NCBI RefSeq assembly: GCF_000425465.1
Contig: NZ_KE384381.1
Span: 184,929-248,928 of the forward strand
DNA: 64,000 nucleotides
Direction of reading: 5' to 3'
From: Flavobacterium filum DSM 17961
GTDB taxonomy: Bacteria > Bacteroidota > Bacteroidia > Flavobacteriales > Flavobacteriaceae
The notes under the pieces were generated by a model. That model saw nothing but the letters and a program-made list of their open reading frames with translations. It made no database searches and was not told the DNA's origin. This document shows, piece after piece, positions 34,048 to 42,510 of the stretch. The first letter of the stretch is position 1, and the number at the start of each line of letters is the position of its first letter. The translations under genes were made by a program, and so were the position numbers.

Positions 34048-35971
34048 CTATAAGATCTATTTTACCTTTTGTTCTTAATTCTCGAAGTTTTACCATCTCA
34101 AAAACAATTGGTGTTACTAATAATACATAAATCGTGGAAGTAATTGTACCTCCAATTAGTGGAACAGTAATGGGAAGCATTATATCGGATCCCGTTCCTG
34201 TCGCCCAAAGAATGGGGATTAATCCAAATAGTGAAACGGAAACAGTCATCAATTTTGGTCTTAACCTTTTGGCAGAACCATCAATAATATATTGTTTCAA
34301 TATTTCTTCAGTTATGGTTTCCTTGCTATTTCCGTACTTTTCTACCATTTTATTCATAGCTTCATTCAAATAAATGGTCATTAACATCGCCGTTTCGATT
34401 GCCATTCCAAACAGTGCAATAAATCCAACGGCAACGGCAACAGATAAATTAATGCCATAAAAATAAACCATAAAAATCCCTCCAATTAGAGCAAAGGGTA
34501 CTGTAATCATTGTGATTAACGCCTCTTTCATTGAATGGTACGTAAAATATAAAACAAGAAATATAATGACCACAACAATGGGCAGTATTAAACTTAATGT
34601 TTTGTTAGCTCGAATTTGATTTTCCCATTGACCACTCCATTCCACATAATATCCTTTTGGCATTTTAGTCATCATTGTATTGAGTTTCTCCTGTGCCTCT
34701 TTTACAGTACTTCCTAAATCACGTTCCCGAACGTTGAACAATACAGTGCCACGAAGCATTGCATTTTCGCTATTTATCATTGGAGGACCGTCACTTATTT
34801 TTACATTAGCTACAGTTTCTAATGGTATTGGACCAAAATCCATTGTTTGTACTTGTAGTTTTTTTAAGGCCTCAAGGCTATTCCTGTATTCTTGTGCATA
34901 TCGTGCATTTACAGAAAAACGTTGTCTTCCTTCGATAGTTGTGGTTAGTTTCATACCTCCAATAGAGGCTTCAACTACGTTATTTATATCATCTATGGTT
35001 AGTCCGTATCTGCCAATAACGTCTCTTTTTGCTTCAATATCAATATATTTACCGCCTGTTATTGGTTCAGCATACAAATCTTTAACACCAGAAGTTCCTT
35101 CCAATGTTTTTTTAATTTTTTGAGCCAAAACATTTATAGTATCTAAACTTGCTCCGTAGATTTTAATTCCCACATCGGTTCTGATTCCTGTCGAAAGCAT
35201 ATTAATCCGGTTTATAATGGGTTGCGTAAAACCATTGGTCACACCAGGGATTTGCAATTTGTTGTTTATTTCCGTGATAATGTCATTTTTGGTTTTGTCT
35301 TCTCGCCATTCTGCTTGAGGTTTTAACAAAATAATTGTTTCCACCATACTTATTGGACTGTTATCCGTTGCCGTATTTGCCCTGCCTGCTTTTCCAAGCA
35401 CGTGAGCCACTTCGGGAATTGATTTTATCAATTTGTCCTGAACCTGCAAAATTCTTTTTACTTCAGAATTGGACACATCAGGCAAGGTTACCGGCATAAA
35501 CAGTACAGATCCTTCATCTAAAGGAGGCATAAATTCTGAGCCTAAACGAGTAAACATTAAAACACCAATCAGCAAGGCAATGATGTTGATGCCCAATACC
35601 GTTTTCCTCCATTTTAAACAAAAAATCAAAATGGGTGTATAAATGCTTTCCAATTTTTTGTTAATTGGGTTTTTGTCTTCTGGGCGAAGTTTTCCTTTTA
35701 GTAAGAAACTAATTAACACAGGTGTAAGTGTAATGGCTAAAAAAGCATCAACTATCAGTATAAACGATTTTGTCCAAGCTAGTGGACTAAATAACTTGCC
35801 TTCCATTCCCGTGAGAAGAAATACAGGCAAAAAGGATGTAATTACAATTATTGTTGAGTAGAAAACACCTGGACCTACTAATTTGGAAGAGCTTTCTATA
35901 AGCTTCAACTTATCTTCAGAAGACAACGGATCGTTTTCTTTTTTGAATATATTTTTAATTTTATTTTTCAT
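34034..35971 (-). CDS. RND heavy-metal efflux pump, C-terminal half (CusA-like, split gene)
   Basis: This 645-aa protein corresponds to the last two thirds of a CusA/CzcA pump. It starts just before the fifth membrane helix (VGPGVFYSTIIVITSFLPVF), continues through the second periplasmic domain and ends with the last helix bundle. It lacks the N-terminal half, which is encoded by the preceding gene. Its ATG lies 11 bp after that gene's stop and in a different frame. The first 15 or so residues (lysine-rich) are not typical of intact pumps. Either a two-chain pump or a frameshifted gene. Confidence 0.83.
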   Translation of the reverse strand: MKNKIKNIFKKENDPLSSEDKLKLIESSSKLVGPGVFYSTIIVITSFLPVFLLTGMEGKLFSPLAWTKSFILIVDAFLAITLTPVLISFLLKGKLRPEDKNPINKKLESIYTPILIFCLKWRKTVLGINIIALLIGVLMFTRLGSEFMPPLDEGSVLFMPVTLPDVSNSEVKRILQVQDKLIKSIPEVAHVLGKAGRANTATDNSPISMVETIILLKPQAEWREDKTKNDIITEINNKLQIPGVTNGFTQPIINRINMLSTGIRTDVGIKIYGASLDTINVLAQKIKKTLEGTSGVKDLYAEPITGGKYIDIEAKRDVIGRYGLTIDDINNVVEASIGGMKLTTTIEGRQRFSVNARYAQEYRNSLEALKKLQVQTMDFGPIPLETVANVKISDGPPMINSENAMLRGTVLFNVRERDLGSTVKEAQEKLNTMMTKMPKGYYVEWSGQWENQIRANKTLSLILPIVVVIIFLVLYFTYHSMKEALITMITVPFALIGGIFMVYFYGINLSVAVAVGFIALFGMAIETAMLMTIYLNEAMNKMVEKYGNSKETITEEILKQYIIDGSAKRLRPKLMTVSVSLFGLIPILWATGTGSDIMLPITVPLIGGTITSTIYVLLVTPIVFEMVKLRELRTKGKIDLIDVKE

Positions 35972-35982
35972 CTTATTTCCAA

Positions 35983-37263
35983 TTACTGATTATTGTCCAT
36001 TTCTTCCTGTTTCTCCGAAATTGTCCTGTATGCATTCTCTACCATTACGATACCATCATCAACAACAACACCAATTGCCAGAGCAATACCCGTTAATGAC
36101 ATAATATTAGATGAAATGCCAAATGCTTCAAGTAAAATAAAGCCAATAGACACAGATATAGGTAATTGAATGAGTATAATTAAAGCACTTCGCCAATGAA
36201 AAAGGAAAAGAAGAACCACAAGAGAAACAGTAATCATAATTTCGATTAAAGTTCCTTTAACTGATGCGATTGCTTTTTCTATTAAATCACTTCGGTCATA
36301 AGAGGTTTTAAAAGTAACCCCTTCAGGCAATCCTTTTTCAACTTCTTTCATTTTTTCCTTGACTGCCGTTATTACCTTATCAGCATTTTCGCCATAACGC
36401 ATTACCACAATTCCGCCAACAACTTCACCAGTGCCATTTTCATCAAAAATACCTAGTCTCAAATCGCCACCCATTTGTATTGAACCAATGTCTTTAACTT
36501 TTACAGGAACGGAATTATAATTTTTAATAGCAATCTCTTCCACGTCCTTTATGTTTTTGATATATCCTAATCCTCTTATAATGTATGACATATCACTCAT
36601 TTCGAATTTTCGCCCACCAACATCGTTATTATTAGCCTTGACTGCATTCATCACTTCCATCATACTGACGTTATAGTATTGCATTTTCAAGGGATCCAAC
36701 ACTAATTGATACTGTTTTTCAAAACCACCAAAAGATGCCACTTCGGCAACTCCAGGAACAGTTTGCAAGGCGAATTTCACGTACCAATCTTGTAAGGCTC
36801 TTTGCTCTCCCAAGTCCATACCGTCGGCGTTTAAATGATACCAAAAAACGTGACCCACACCTGTGCCATCGGGTCCAAGTGTTGGAACTACATTTTGAGG
36901 CAACAAGCGTTGGGCATAATTTAGTCTTTCCAATACACGGGTTCTTGCCCAATAAATATCGACATCATCTTCAAAAATGATGTAAACAAAGCTCATCCCA
37001 AACATAGATGCGCCTCGAATGTTTTTAACCTTAGGAATACCTTGCAGGTTGGAAACCAAGGGATATGTTACTTGGGCTTCGATAACCTGTGGGCTTCTTC
37101 CCATCCACTCCGTAAACACAATAACTTGATTTTCGGATAAATCAGGAATGGCGTCAATGGGGTTTTGTTGGACGCTGTAAACTCCCCAAGCAAATAAGCA
37201 AGCTGAAACCAGCAAGACAACGGCTCGATTTCGTAGTGAGAATGTTATTAATTTTTCTACCAT
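35983..37263 (-). CDS. RND heavy-metal efflux pump, N-terminal half (CusA-like, split gene)
   Basis: This 426-aa protein corresponds to the first part of a CusA/CzcA pump: the first membrane helix, the porter domain (AIPDLSENQVIV, WMGRSPQVIEAQVTYPLV) and helices 2-4. It ends just after the proton-relay helix with its Asp pair (VVVDDGIVMVENAYRT). Intact pumps run on for more than 600 further residues. Both halves are otherwise undamaged. Adjacent genes on the same strand encode the adaptors and channel, so metal efflux is the role if the two halves assemble. Confidence 0.83.
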   Translation of the reverse strand: MVEKLITFSLRNRAVVLLVSACLFAWGVYSVQQNPIDAIPDLSENQVIVFTEWMGRSPQVIEAQVTYPLVSNLQGIPKVKNIRGASMFGMSFVYIIFEDDVDIYWARTRVLERLNYAQRLLPQNVVPTLGPDGTGVGHVFWYHLNADGMDLGEQRALQDWYVKFALQTVPGVAEVASFGGFEKQYQLVLDPLKMQYYNVSMMEVMNAVKANNNDVGGRKFEMSDMSYIIRGLGYIKNIKDVEEIAIKNYNSVPVKVKDIGSIQMGGDLRLGIFDENGTGEVVGGIVVMRYGENADKVITAVKEKMKEVEKGLPEGVTFKTSYDRSDLIEKAIASVKGTLIEIMITVSLVVLLFLFHWRSALIILIQLPISVSIGFILLEAFGISSNIMSLTGIALAIGVVVDDGIVMVENAYRTISEKQEEMDNNQ

Positions 37264-37268
37264 TATTT

Positions 37269-37739
37269 TTAATTTAGTAATGAAATACTATCTTTTGTTT
37301 TATTTATCCAATCCAATACTTCTTTTTTTTGGGAGGCTGTAAGGATTGCTTTTTTATGGATTAAAGTATAAGAACTCAAAGGCATTTCGTTTGATTCGAT
37401 TTGTTTTGCAATTCTTTCTAATTTATTATTTTGCTTTCGGCTACTATAATTTCCCCATTCATTAAAATTTAAATTTTCTTTTCCTGTTGCAATATGACTT
37501 TCCATAAAAAAACGAGCGGGTTGAATGTAAGAGTACCAAGGATAATTGGTGTTGTTACTGTGGCAATCATAACAAGAAGTTCGCAAAATGATTTCAACAT
37601 TTTTAGGAACATTATAGACTTTTGTAAAATTACCAGTTATATCCTGCTCAAAACTAATGTTCCGAGCAGGTTGATATAACTGTATCAACAAAAAAATAAT
37701 TAACCCAATAAAAAGTATTTTTTTGATGATTTTTTTCAT
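37269..37739 (-). CDS. Haem-binding domain protein
   Basis: This 156-aa protein has an N-terminal membrane anchor or signal (about residues 6-21) and the single c-type haem motif CYDCH in a segment reading S-C-Y-D-C-H-S-N-N-T-N-Y-P-W, typical of the Haem_bd family. The rest is helical. It probably sits in the periplasm, facing electron transfer. Copper islands in Bacteroidota often contain such a gene, but its function there is unclear. It is 1 bp from the DUF3347 gene and 5 bp from the pump gene. Confidence 0.82.
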   Translation of the reverse strand: MKKIIKKILFIGLIIFLLIQLYQPARNISFEQDITGNFTKVYNVPKNVEIILRTSCYDCHSNNTNYPWYSYIQPARFFMESHIATGKENLNFNEWGNYSSRKQNNKLERIAKQIESNEMPLSSYTLIHKKAILTASQKKEVLDWINKTKDSISLLN

Positions 37740-37740
37740 A

Positions 37741-38436
37741 CTAGTATTCTTTTTTTATAGAACCGCAAGTAGCCATTTCTTTTCCAAAATATGGATTTTT
37801 GATTTCTTTTGTTTCACTTATCCAAACAGCACCTTTGTTGTCATCTGCCATTGGGCAAAAATCCAGATATAGTTTTTGACTGGTTCCAAATAATTGAATT
37901 AAGTCATTCATATCCTTACTTAACATTACAAAATGTTCTCTTTGATGTTCTATCTTTCCTCCATTATCTCCAATATGCTCTGCGTGTTCTTTGGCATCAT
38001 CTGCAATATCCAAATATTCTTTTTTTTGTTTTTCGCTTAAAACTTTGATGTCAAATCTGTCAAATGAGGTGAATAGTATTTTTGCTTTTTCGGCAGCACC
38101 ATTTGTATCATCTTTAACCAATTTGTTTTTTAAATTTATGTAACTAATTAAAATATCCTCGATGTTAACATTGGATTGTGTTGTTGCAGCAGAGGATGCT
38201 TCTGTTGCTTTTTTTTCGTGAGGTGCTTGCGTTTGAGTTACCAGTTCGGTTAATTCCATACCACATTTGGAACATGTTTCATCTTTTTTTCCTTGAACCT
38301 CGGGATGCATTGGGCATGCATATAGTTCACTTGAATTTGCGGAAGTTTCTGTAGTGTTGTTTTCTGTTTCTTTGTTTTTTTGATTGCAAGAAACTAAAGT
38401 GATTGCTAAAATAGCTGTTAAAATAAGTGCTTTCAT
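37741..38436 (-). CDS. DUF3347 lipoprotein with heavy-metal-binding domain
   Basis: This 231-aa lipoprotein (lipobox LVSC, Cys17) has a small metal-binding domain Y-A-C-P-M-H-P ... C-S-K-C-G-M-E-L at about residues 39-68, and a DUF3347 domain in the C-terminal half ending near FCPMADDNKGAVW. DUF3347 occurs in CusB-associated proteins and is thought to bind copper. A second DUF3347 protein is encoded 2.5 kb upstream. The lipid anchor would place it on the outer or inner membrane facing the periplasm. Confidence 0.82.
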   Translation of the reverse strand: MKALILTAILAITLVSCNQKNKETENNTTETSANSSELYACPMHPEVQGKKDETCSKCGMELTELVTQTQAPHEKKATEASSAATTQSNVNIEDILISYINLKNKLVKDDTNGAAEKAKILFTSFDRFDIKVLSEKQKKEYLDIADDAKEHAEHIGDNGGKIEHQREHFVMLSKDMNDLIQLFGTSQKLYLDFCPMADDNKGAVWISETKEIKNPYFGKEMATCGSIKKEY

Positions 38437-38449
38437 ACTGTGTTATTTT

Positions 38450-39109
38450 TTAGTTATTAATTATTTTTTCTGCTTTATAATAAGAATAAGTCCCGATTGA
38501 TGTGTTGATATAATCTACTTCCCGAGCATTTTTAAATCCTGCATCAGTAATGTATTTTATCATCAATCCATTTACATTATCAGTGGTAGTTTTGAAACCG
38601 TCTAATAATTGAACTAAGTAAAAGGATAACCTCATCCATTTTGTTTTTGCTTTACCCCAATCTCCAATGATTAATTCTCCATTTGGTTTTAATATTCTAT
38701 TAATCTCTAATAAACATTTCAATTTTGTAATCATGTCTAACTGATGAAAAACAAGAGAACTATAAACCTTGTCAATTGAATTATCTTCAAATGGTAACTT
38801 ATTTCCATCATATAAAAAAAGAGGTGCTTCAATTCCTGTTTTTTTCAATTTATATTCTGCTATTGACTTAATCTTAGGGTCGATGTCAACTCCTTGTATG
38901 TTACAGTTAGGAAATCGTTGTTTGAGTATGATAATGTTTTGGGCTGTTCCGAAACCAAATTCTAAAATTTTTTCTTTCTCCTTTGGGTCAACAAAATCAA
39001 TTAATCTGTTTCTGAACTTTTTTTCAGGCATTGTTACTTTTATAGCTAAATCATAGTAATCGCTTAAAAAATCATAACCTAATGCCGGGATAAATTTTGT
39101 TTCACTCAT
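38450..39109 (-). CDS. Class I SAM-dependent methyltransferase
   Basis: This 219-aa soluble methyltransferase has SAM motif I (ILEFGFGTAQN), an acidic post-I loop (GVDIDPK), and motif IV-like segments around FHQLDMI and LKPNGELIIGDWG. The substrate is unknown. It is enclosed in the metal operon (7 bp after the outer-membrane gene), so methylation of a metalloid or of a lipid or quinone is conceivable. It has none of the three conserved cysteines of ArsM, so arsenite methylation is unlikely. Confidence 0.78.
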   Translation of the reverse strand: MSETKFIPALGYDFLSDYYDLAIKVTMPEKKFRNRLIDFVDPKEKEKILEFGFGTAQNIIILKQRFPNCNIQGVDIDPKIKSIAEYKLKKTGIEAPLFLYDGNKLPFEDNSIDKVYSSLVFHQLDMITKLKCLLEINRILKPNGELIIGDWGKAKTKWMRLSFYLVQLLDGFKTTTDNVNGLMIKYITDAGFKNAREVDYINTSIGTYSYYKAEKIINN

Positions 39110-39116
39110 CTTGATT

Positions 39117-39926
39117 TTATTTTGTTAAATCGAAAAAAGTATAGTACAGATTAAAATAAAAGCCATTTGGTGCTGAACGTACCATTGAACTCATTAATTC
39201 TTGACGGTATGCAAAATCCAGTCGTGCCTGACTGTTGAAAATAAATTGTATTGCCGGCACAACGTCTAAGTACGATTTGCCGTTTTCATTGATGGTTTGT
39301 CCGACAAATTCTACCATAAAGTTAATATTTGTTTGCTTGAAACTGGTATATTTTTTTGGATACATCAGTTTACCAAATGATAAGGTGTAATTGGTAGCAT
39401 TGTCGCCCATATTATCTGGAAACGGATAATCAGGTTTGTTGTCAAAGGCTTTCTCAAAACTTACTGACGAACTTATTGCCAGTTTTTTAATCAGCTTAGT
39501 GGCTACAAATCCTCCTTCGAAACCTGTGTTGTGTCCTAAGATTTCTATTTGCTCCTGGTGAATGTCGGCATTATTGAAACTATATCTTCCAAATACTGCC
39601 ATTCGGAAATGACTGTTCAGATCATCGGAGGAATAGAAACGGTACTTTGTATAAAAACTACCTCCTTCAGTCACCAGTTGGTTGCTTCGGTTACTTATGA
39701 AAGCAGAAGCCCGGAACATAATGTTTTTGTTTAGTCCATAAGTTGCTTCGGGCATAAAATGGTAATTGTAGCCTGATTTCATTTCCTCTTTGAAAAGTGA
39801 CTGCATCACATTAACCGCCAGGGAATTTGCAGGAACATTACTAGCCGGATCCGTTACTACAAATAACTCCTGGCTAAAAATGTTTTGGCAACTTATTGCA
39901 ACTGCAACTAAAATAATCTTTCTCAT
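39117..39926 (-). CDS. Outer-membrane beta-barrel protein of the copper block
   Basis: This 269-aa protein has a signal peptide (about residues 1-18), alternating hydrophobic strands throughout and a terminal aromatic strand (GFYFNLYYTFFDLTK), consistent with a small barrel in the outer membrane. No family signature is clear. The start overlaps the stop of the HMA gene by one base. It could import or export metal or simply mark the outer membrane side of the system; function is inferred from context only. Confidence 0.62.
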   Translation of the reverse strand: MRKIILVAVAISCQNIFSQELFVVTDPASNVPANSLAVNVMQSLFKEEMKSGYNYHFMPEATYGLNKNIMFRASAFISNRSNQLVTEGGSFYTKYRFYSSDDLNSHFRMAVFGRYSFNNADIHQEQIEILGHNTGFEGGFVATKLIKKLAISSSVSFEKAFDNKPDYPFPDNMGDNATNYTLSFGKLMYPKKYTSFKQTNINFMVEFVGQTINENGKSYLDVVPAIQFIFNSQARLDFAYRQELMSSMVRSAPNGFYFNLYYTFFDLTK

Positions 39927-40423
39927 TAATTTAGAATTTTAATGTGAAAATCATCTTCGTTGTTTGAAGCATAAGTTTCAACACTTTTGTATGATTTGGA
40001 TAATTTTTTGAACTCTTTTTCAGTCACATAGCCTTTGTCAACCACTTGAAATTGTATTTCATTCATGTTATCTGGTTTGTCACTAACCAAAATGTAAGTA
40101 CTTTGGGTTATGGTTTCCGGCTTTGCAGTTATAATTAAGGAACCTATGAAGAAACCTGCATTTTCTACTTTATCCTTAAAAGATTTTGGACTTAAATTAT
40201 AGCCTTCATTTAATGTTACTGTAAATGTGTTTGTGTTTAAGTCGGTTTCTACATTAGCCACTTCGGGCATACTTTTTAACTGCTTATTTATTGCATTGGA
40301 GCACATTGAACACGTTAAACCCGTTGCTCTGATTTCTGCTTTAACAATTTGTGCATTACTTTTTAGTGAAAACATCAGAATTATTGATGCAACTAGGATA
40401 TATGTTTTATTTATTTTTTTCAT
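39926..40423 (-). CDS. Exported HMA domain protein
   Basis: This 165-aa protein has a signal peptide (about residues 1-24) and a heavy-metal-associated domain with GLTCSMC (Cys38, Cys41), followed by a second small domain without cysteines (about 100-165). It probably carries Cu(I) in the periplasm. The gene lies 2 bp after the thioredoxin gene and overlaps the outer-membrane gene by one base. Confidence 0.82.
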   Translation of the reverse strand: MKKINKTYILVASIILMFSLKSNAQIVKAEIRATGLTCSMCSNAINKQLKSMPEVANVETDLNTNTFTVTLNEGYNLSPKSFKDKVENAGFFIGSLIITAKPETITQSTYILVSDKPDNMNEIQFQVVDKGYVTEKEFKKLSKSYKSVETYASNNEDDFHIKILN

Positions 40424-40425
40424 TT

Positions 40426-40896
40426 TTATTGTGTTATTAACTTAATTATTTCTTCATCTGATGGGTTTTTTGCAATTAGAATGCCTTCTGAGTTAAATAA
40501 GAATTTAGACGGTAACTCCTCCACACCAAAAAATATAGCTGCATTAGCATCAAATCCTTTGGGATCAATTAATTGGGTAAATTTTATTTTGTCCTTTTCA
40601 ATAGCTTTGAGCCATTTATTAGCATCCGTATCTATTGATATTCCAATGATTTCAATCTTGTCAGTACTAACTTCATTATGCAGTTTTACTAACTTTTTAT
40701 TACCCAAGCGACAAGGACCGCACCAAGATGCCCAAAAATCAACGAGTACATACTTCCCGTTAAAAGAGGAAGTATTCACATCACTATTGTCGCTACTTTT
40801 TAGCGTTACTGATGGGATTTTATCGCCAACTTCTATTTGTGCATTTACTATAGAAGTATTGGCAACCATCAAAATCATAAAAATTACTTTTCTCAT
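40426..40896 (-). CDS. TlpA/ResA-like thioredoxin, exported
   Basis: This 156-aa thioredoxin-fold protein has a signal peptide (about residues 1-19) and active site WCGPC at residues 58-62 in DFWASWCGPC, followed by the usual cis-proline region near VEELPSKFLF. It should keep periplasmic cysteines reduced or assist haem or copper protein maturation. Its place among HMA and Cys-rich proteins suggests it services their metal-binding cysteines (inference). Confidence 0.88.
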   Translation of the reverse strand: MRKVIFMILMVANTSIVNAQIEVGDKIPSVTLKSSDNSDVNTSSFNGKYVLVDFWASWCGPCRLGNKKLVKLHNEVSTDKIEIIGISIDTDANKWLKAIEKDKIKFTQLIDPKGFDANAAIFFGVEELPSKFLFNSEGILIAKNPSDEEIIKLITQ

Positions 40897-40901
40897 TTTA
40901 T

Positions 40902-41771
40902 TTATTTTATAATTTCTACCGTTTTACCACAACTCAACATCATTGAACCGTAGTATGGATTTTTAATGGCATCTTCTTTACTTAACCAATTTGCACCTTT
41001 TCCATCGTTATACATAGGACAGAATTGATAGTAAATAGGGGATTCATATTTGGCAACTTTCATTAGACCATAAATATCTTTTGATAAATTTGAAAAATGT
41101 TGTCGTTGTTGTTTGATGTCTTTGTTATCTCCAATTTGTTTTGCGTCTTCTTTGATTGAATTAACAACTTTCATCCAAACCATGTGGACATCCATTTCAA
41201 GTTTCTCCATTTTGATGTTATTTACTGCACTCAAAAGTTCTTTAGAAGCTACAGCTGCTTTAGTTGCATCGGATGTAATTAATGCATCTTTTACTAAAAA
41301 ATAATTGCTAAACACAGCATCTAATTGATTTTCATTTGGGATTACATCAGTAGCTGATTGAAAATGATTACTGTGATTAGAATGTGCTTCGGTAGTCATC
41401 ATTTTATTTTCTTCTTTGACAGGAACTTTAGCTACTCTTTCATATTGACAACATCCATGAAGATTATTATATACATCATCCGGAGCAAGAAATTTATCAC
41501 TATCATATCCTGCCAATGCAATTCTTTTTAGAATTTCATCTTGGTTTGTTTTTTTTGCGTCATAAGTTAAAGTAGCCAACTGAGAGTCTTGATCCCACTC
41601 TACTTTCGCTATTTTCTTGATATTTCCTGTTTTTTCAATGGTTGTTTTACACATACCACAATTACCGTAAATTCTAACTGTCTCGGTTGTAGCATTCTTA
41701 ATTTGTGCATTTGTTGTAGTTGATAGCAATACACAGATTACTACCATTATGTTTATAAATGAATTTTTCAT
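40902..41771 (-). CDS. HMA-DUF3347 fusion protein, exported
   Basis: This 289-aa protein has a signal peptide (about residues 1-22), an HMA domain with NCGMC (Cys38, Cys41) at about 28-100, a linker, and a DUF3347 domain (about 145-285) with the closing F-C-P-M-Y and MMLSCG segments. It couples a Cu(I)-binding domain to a putative copper-binding domain. It is the first gene of the tightly packed copper run. A 20-bp dyad lies 16 bp upstream of its ATG. Confidence 0.82.
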   Translation of the reverse strand: MKNSFINIMVVICVLLSTTTNAQIKNATTETVRIYGNCGMCKTTIEKTGNIKKIAKVEWDQDSQLATLTYDAKKTNQDEILKRIALAGYDSDKFLAPDDVYNNLHGCCQYERVAKVPVKEENKMMTTEAHSNHSNHFQSATDVIPNENQLDAVFSNYFLVKDALITSDATKAAVASKELLSAVNNIKMEKLEMDVHMVWMKVVNSIKEDAKQIGDNKDIKQQRQHFSNLSKDIYGLMKVAKYESPIYYQFCPMYNDGKGANWLSKEDAIKNPYYGSMMLSCGKTVEIIK

Positions 41772-41786
41772 TTTAAATGATATTTG

Positions 41787-41806
41787 ATCAAAGCGAGTAC
41801 TTTGAT
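41787..41806. promoter_or_regulatory. Dyad upstream of the copper operon (candidate operator)
   Basis: ATCAAAG-CGAGTA-CTTTGAT is a perfect 7-bp inverted repeat ending 16 bp before the start codon of the HMA-DUF3347 gene. A second dyad, ACATCA/TGATGT, lies at 41857-41875. Both are in the 189-bp gap before the main run of metal genes and could be regulator sites. No matching regulator gene is in the window. Confidence 0.45.
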
Positions 41807-41927
41807 TAGTTAATAAAAATAATTTTTAATGAATTACAGTTGATGTAAAGGCTATAACATCATTATTAGTGATGTAGCATAATTTATAACTGTATGAATT
41901 TGTATGTGGATAGCAAAAAAGCTACCA

Positions 41928-41953
41928 TTTTGACACACTTTTGGCTGTCAAAA
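41928..41953 (-). terminator. Hairpin after the Cys-rich gene
   Basis: Stem TTTTGACA/TGTCAAAA lies 8 bp beyond the stop of the Cys-rich gene on the minus strand. A second small stem with an internal T-run (TAGC/GCTA around TTTTTT) follows. It could partly separate the Cys-rich gene from the main copper run. Confidence 0.45.
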
Positions 41954-41960
41954 AAGTAAT

Positions 41961-42338
41961 TTAGCTTATTTTAGGAATTAGCCAAATAGAATAAAAACCA
42001 TCTGAGATAGACGATTGAGCGTTAGGAAAATTTACTTTTTCTACCGCAGGGAAGTTAAAAACACGTGTTTCAAAATTAATTTCTGATAAAAAACTAACTG
42101 TTGATGTGGTGCAGGTTGATGCACATCCGCAAAGAGAGTTATCGCAGTTGCCATTACATCCTTTGTTTTCTTCACTATTGGATTTATCTGTACAACAACA
42201 CTCTTTTTTTTCTGTTTTGGAGAAAGAAACCTCTGTGCCACAACATTTTTTTGAACTCTTGACACTACATGCAATAGCATTATTAGGCATAAAGAGCATG
42301 CCTATAAATAGAACTATTATGTAGTGAAATTTTATCAT
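41961..42338 (-). CDS. Exported cysteine-rich protein, candidate metal sponge
   Basis: This 125-aa protein has a signal peptide (about residues 1-23). Eleven cysteines lie in residues 24-76, arranged as CC, CCC, CxxxC and CxC groups, then a cysteine-free tail of about 45 residues with several aromatic residues. Cysteine density is metallothionein-like, but the protein is exported, which is unusual. It has its own strong promoter and lies at the head of the copper block. I know no named family with this pattern. Binding of Cu(I) or other thiophilic metal is inferred. Confidence 0.7.
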   Translation of the reverse strand: MIKFHYIIVLFIGMLFMPNNAIACSVKSSKKCCGTEVSFSKTEKKECCCTDKSNSEENKGCNGNCDNSLCGCASTCTTSTVSFLSEINFETRVFNFPAVEKVNFPNAQSSISDGFYSIWLIPKIS

Positions 42339-42356
42339 TATTAAATCAAAACATCA

Positions 42357-42386
42357 CAAAAATACATAGTTTTAAATCAAATTCAA
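42357..42386 (-). promoter_or_regulatory. Promoter at the head of the copper block
   Basis: On minus, TTG (42386-42384), then 19 nt, then TATTTTTG (42364-42357): an exact Bacteroidota consensus. It lies 18 bp before the ATG of the Cys-rich gene, so the 5' leader is short. Confidence 0.72.
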
Positions 42387-42510
42387 CTAAGAATTTGTTA
42401 AAACGATTATACATTTACACTTTTAAGCTAATTTTCTTTAAGAAATTTAACTTGTTAGATTTTAGTTTTTAATTAAATATCTCTTCCAAAAATATTTAAA
42501 ATTCGTCTTT

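Noticed and set aside
38450..39109. Arsenite methyltransferase ArsM
   Set aside because: The protein lacks the conserved arsenic-binding cysteines and no ars gene is adjacent.
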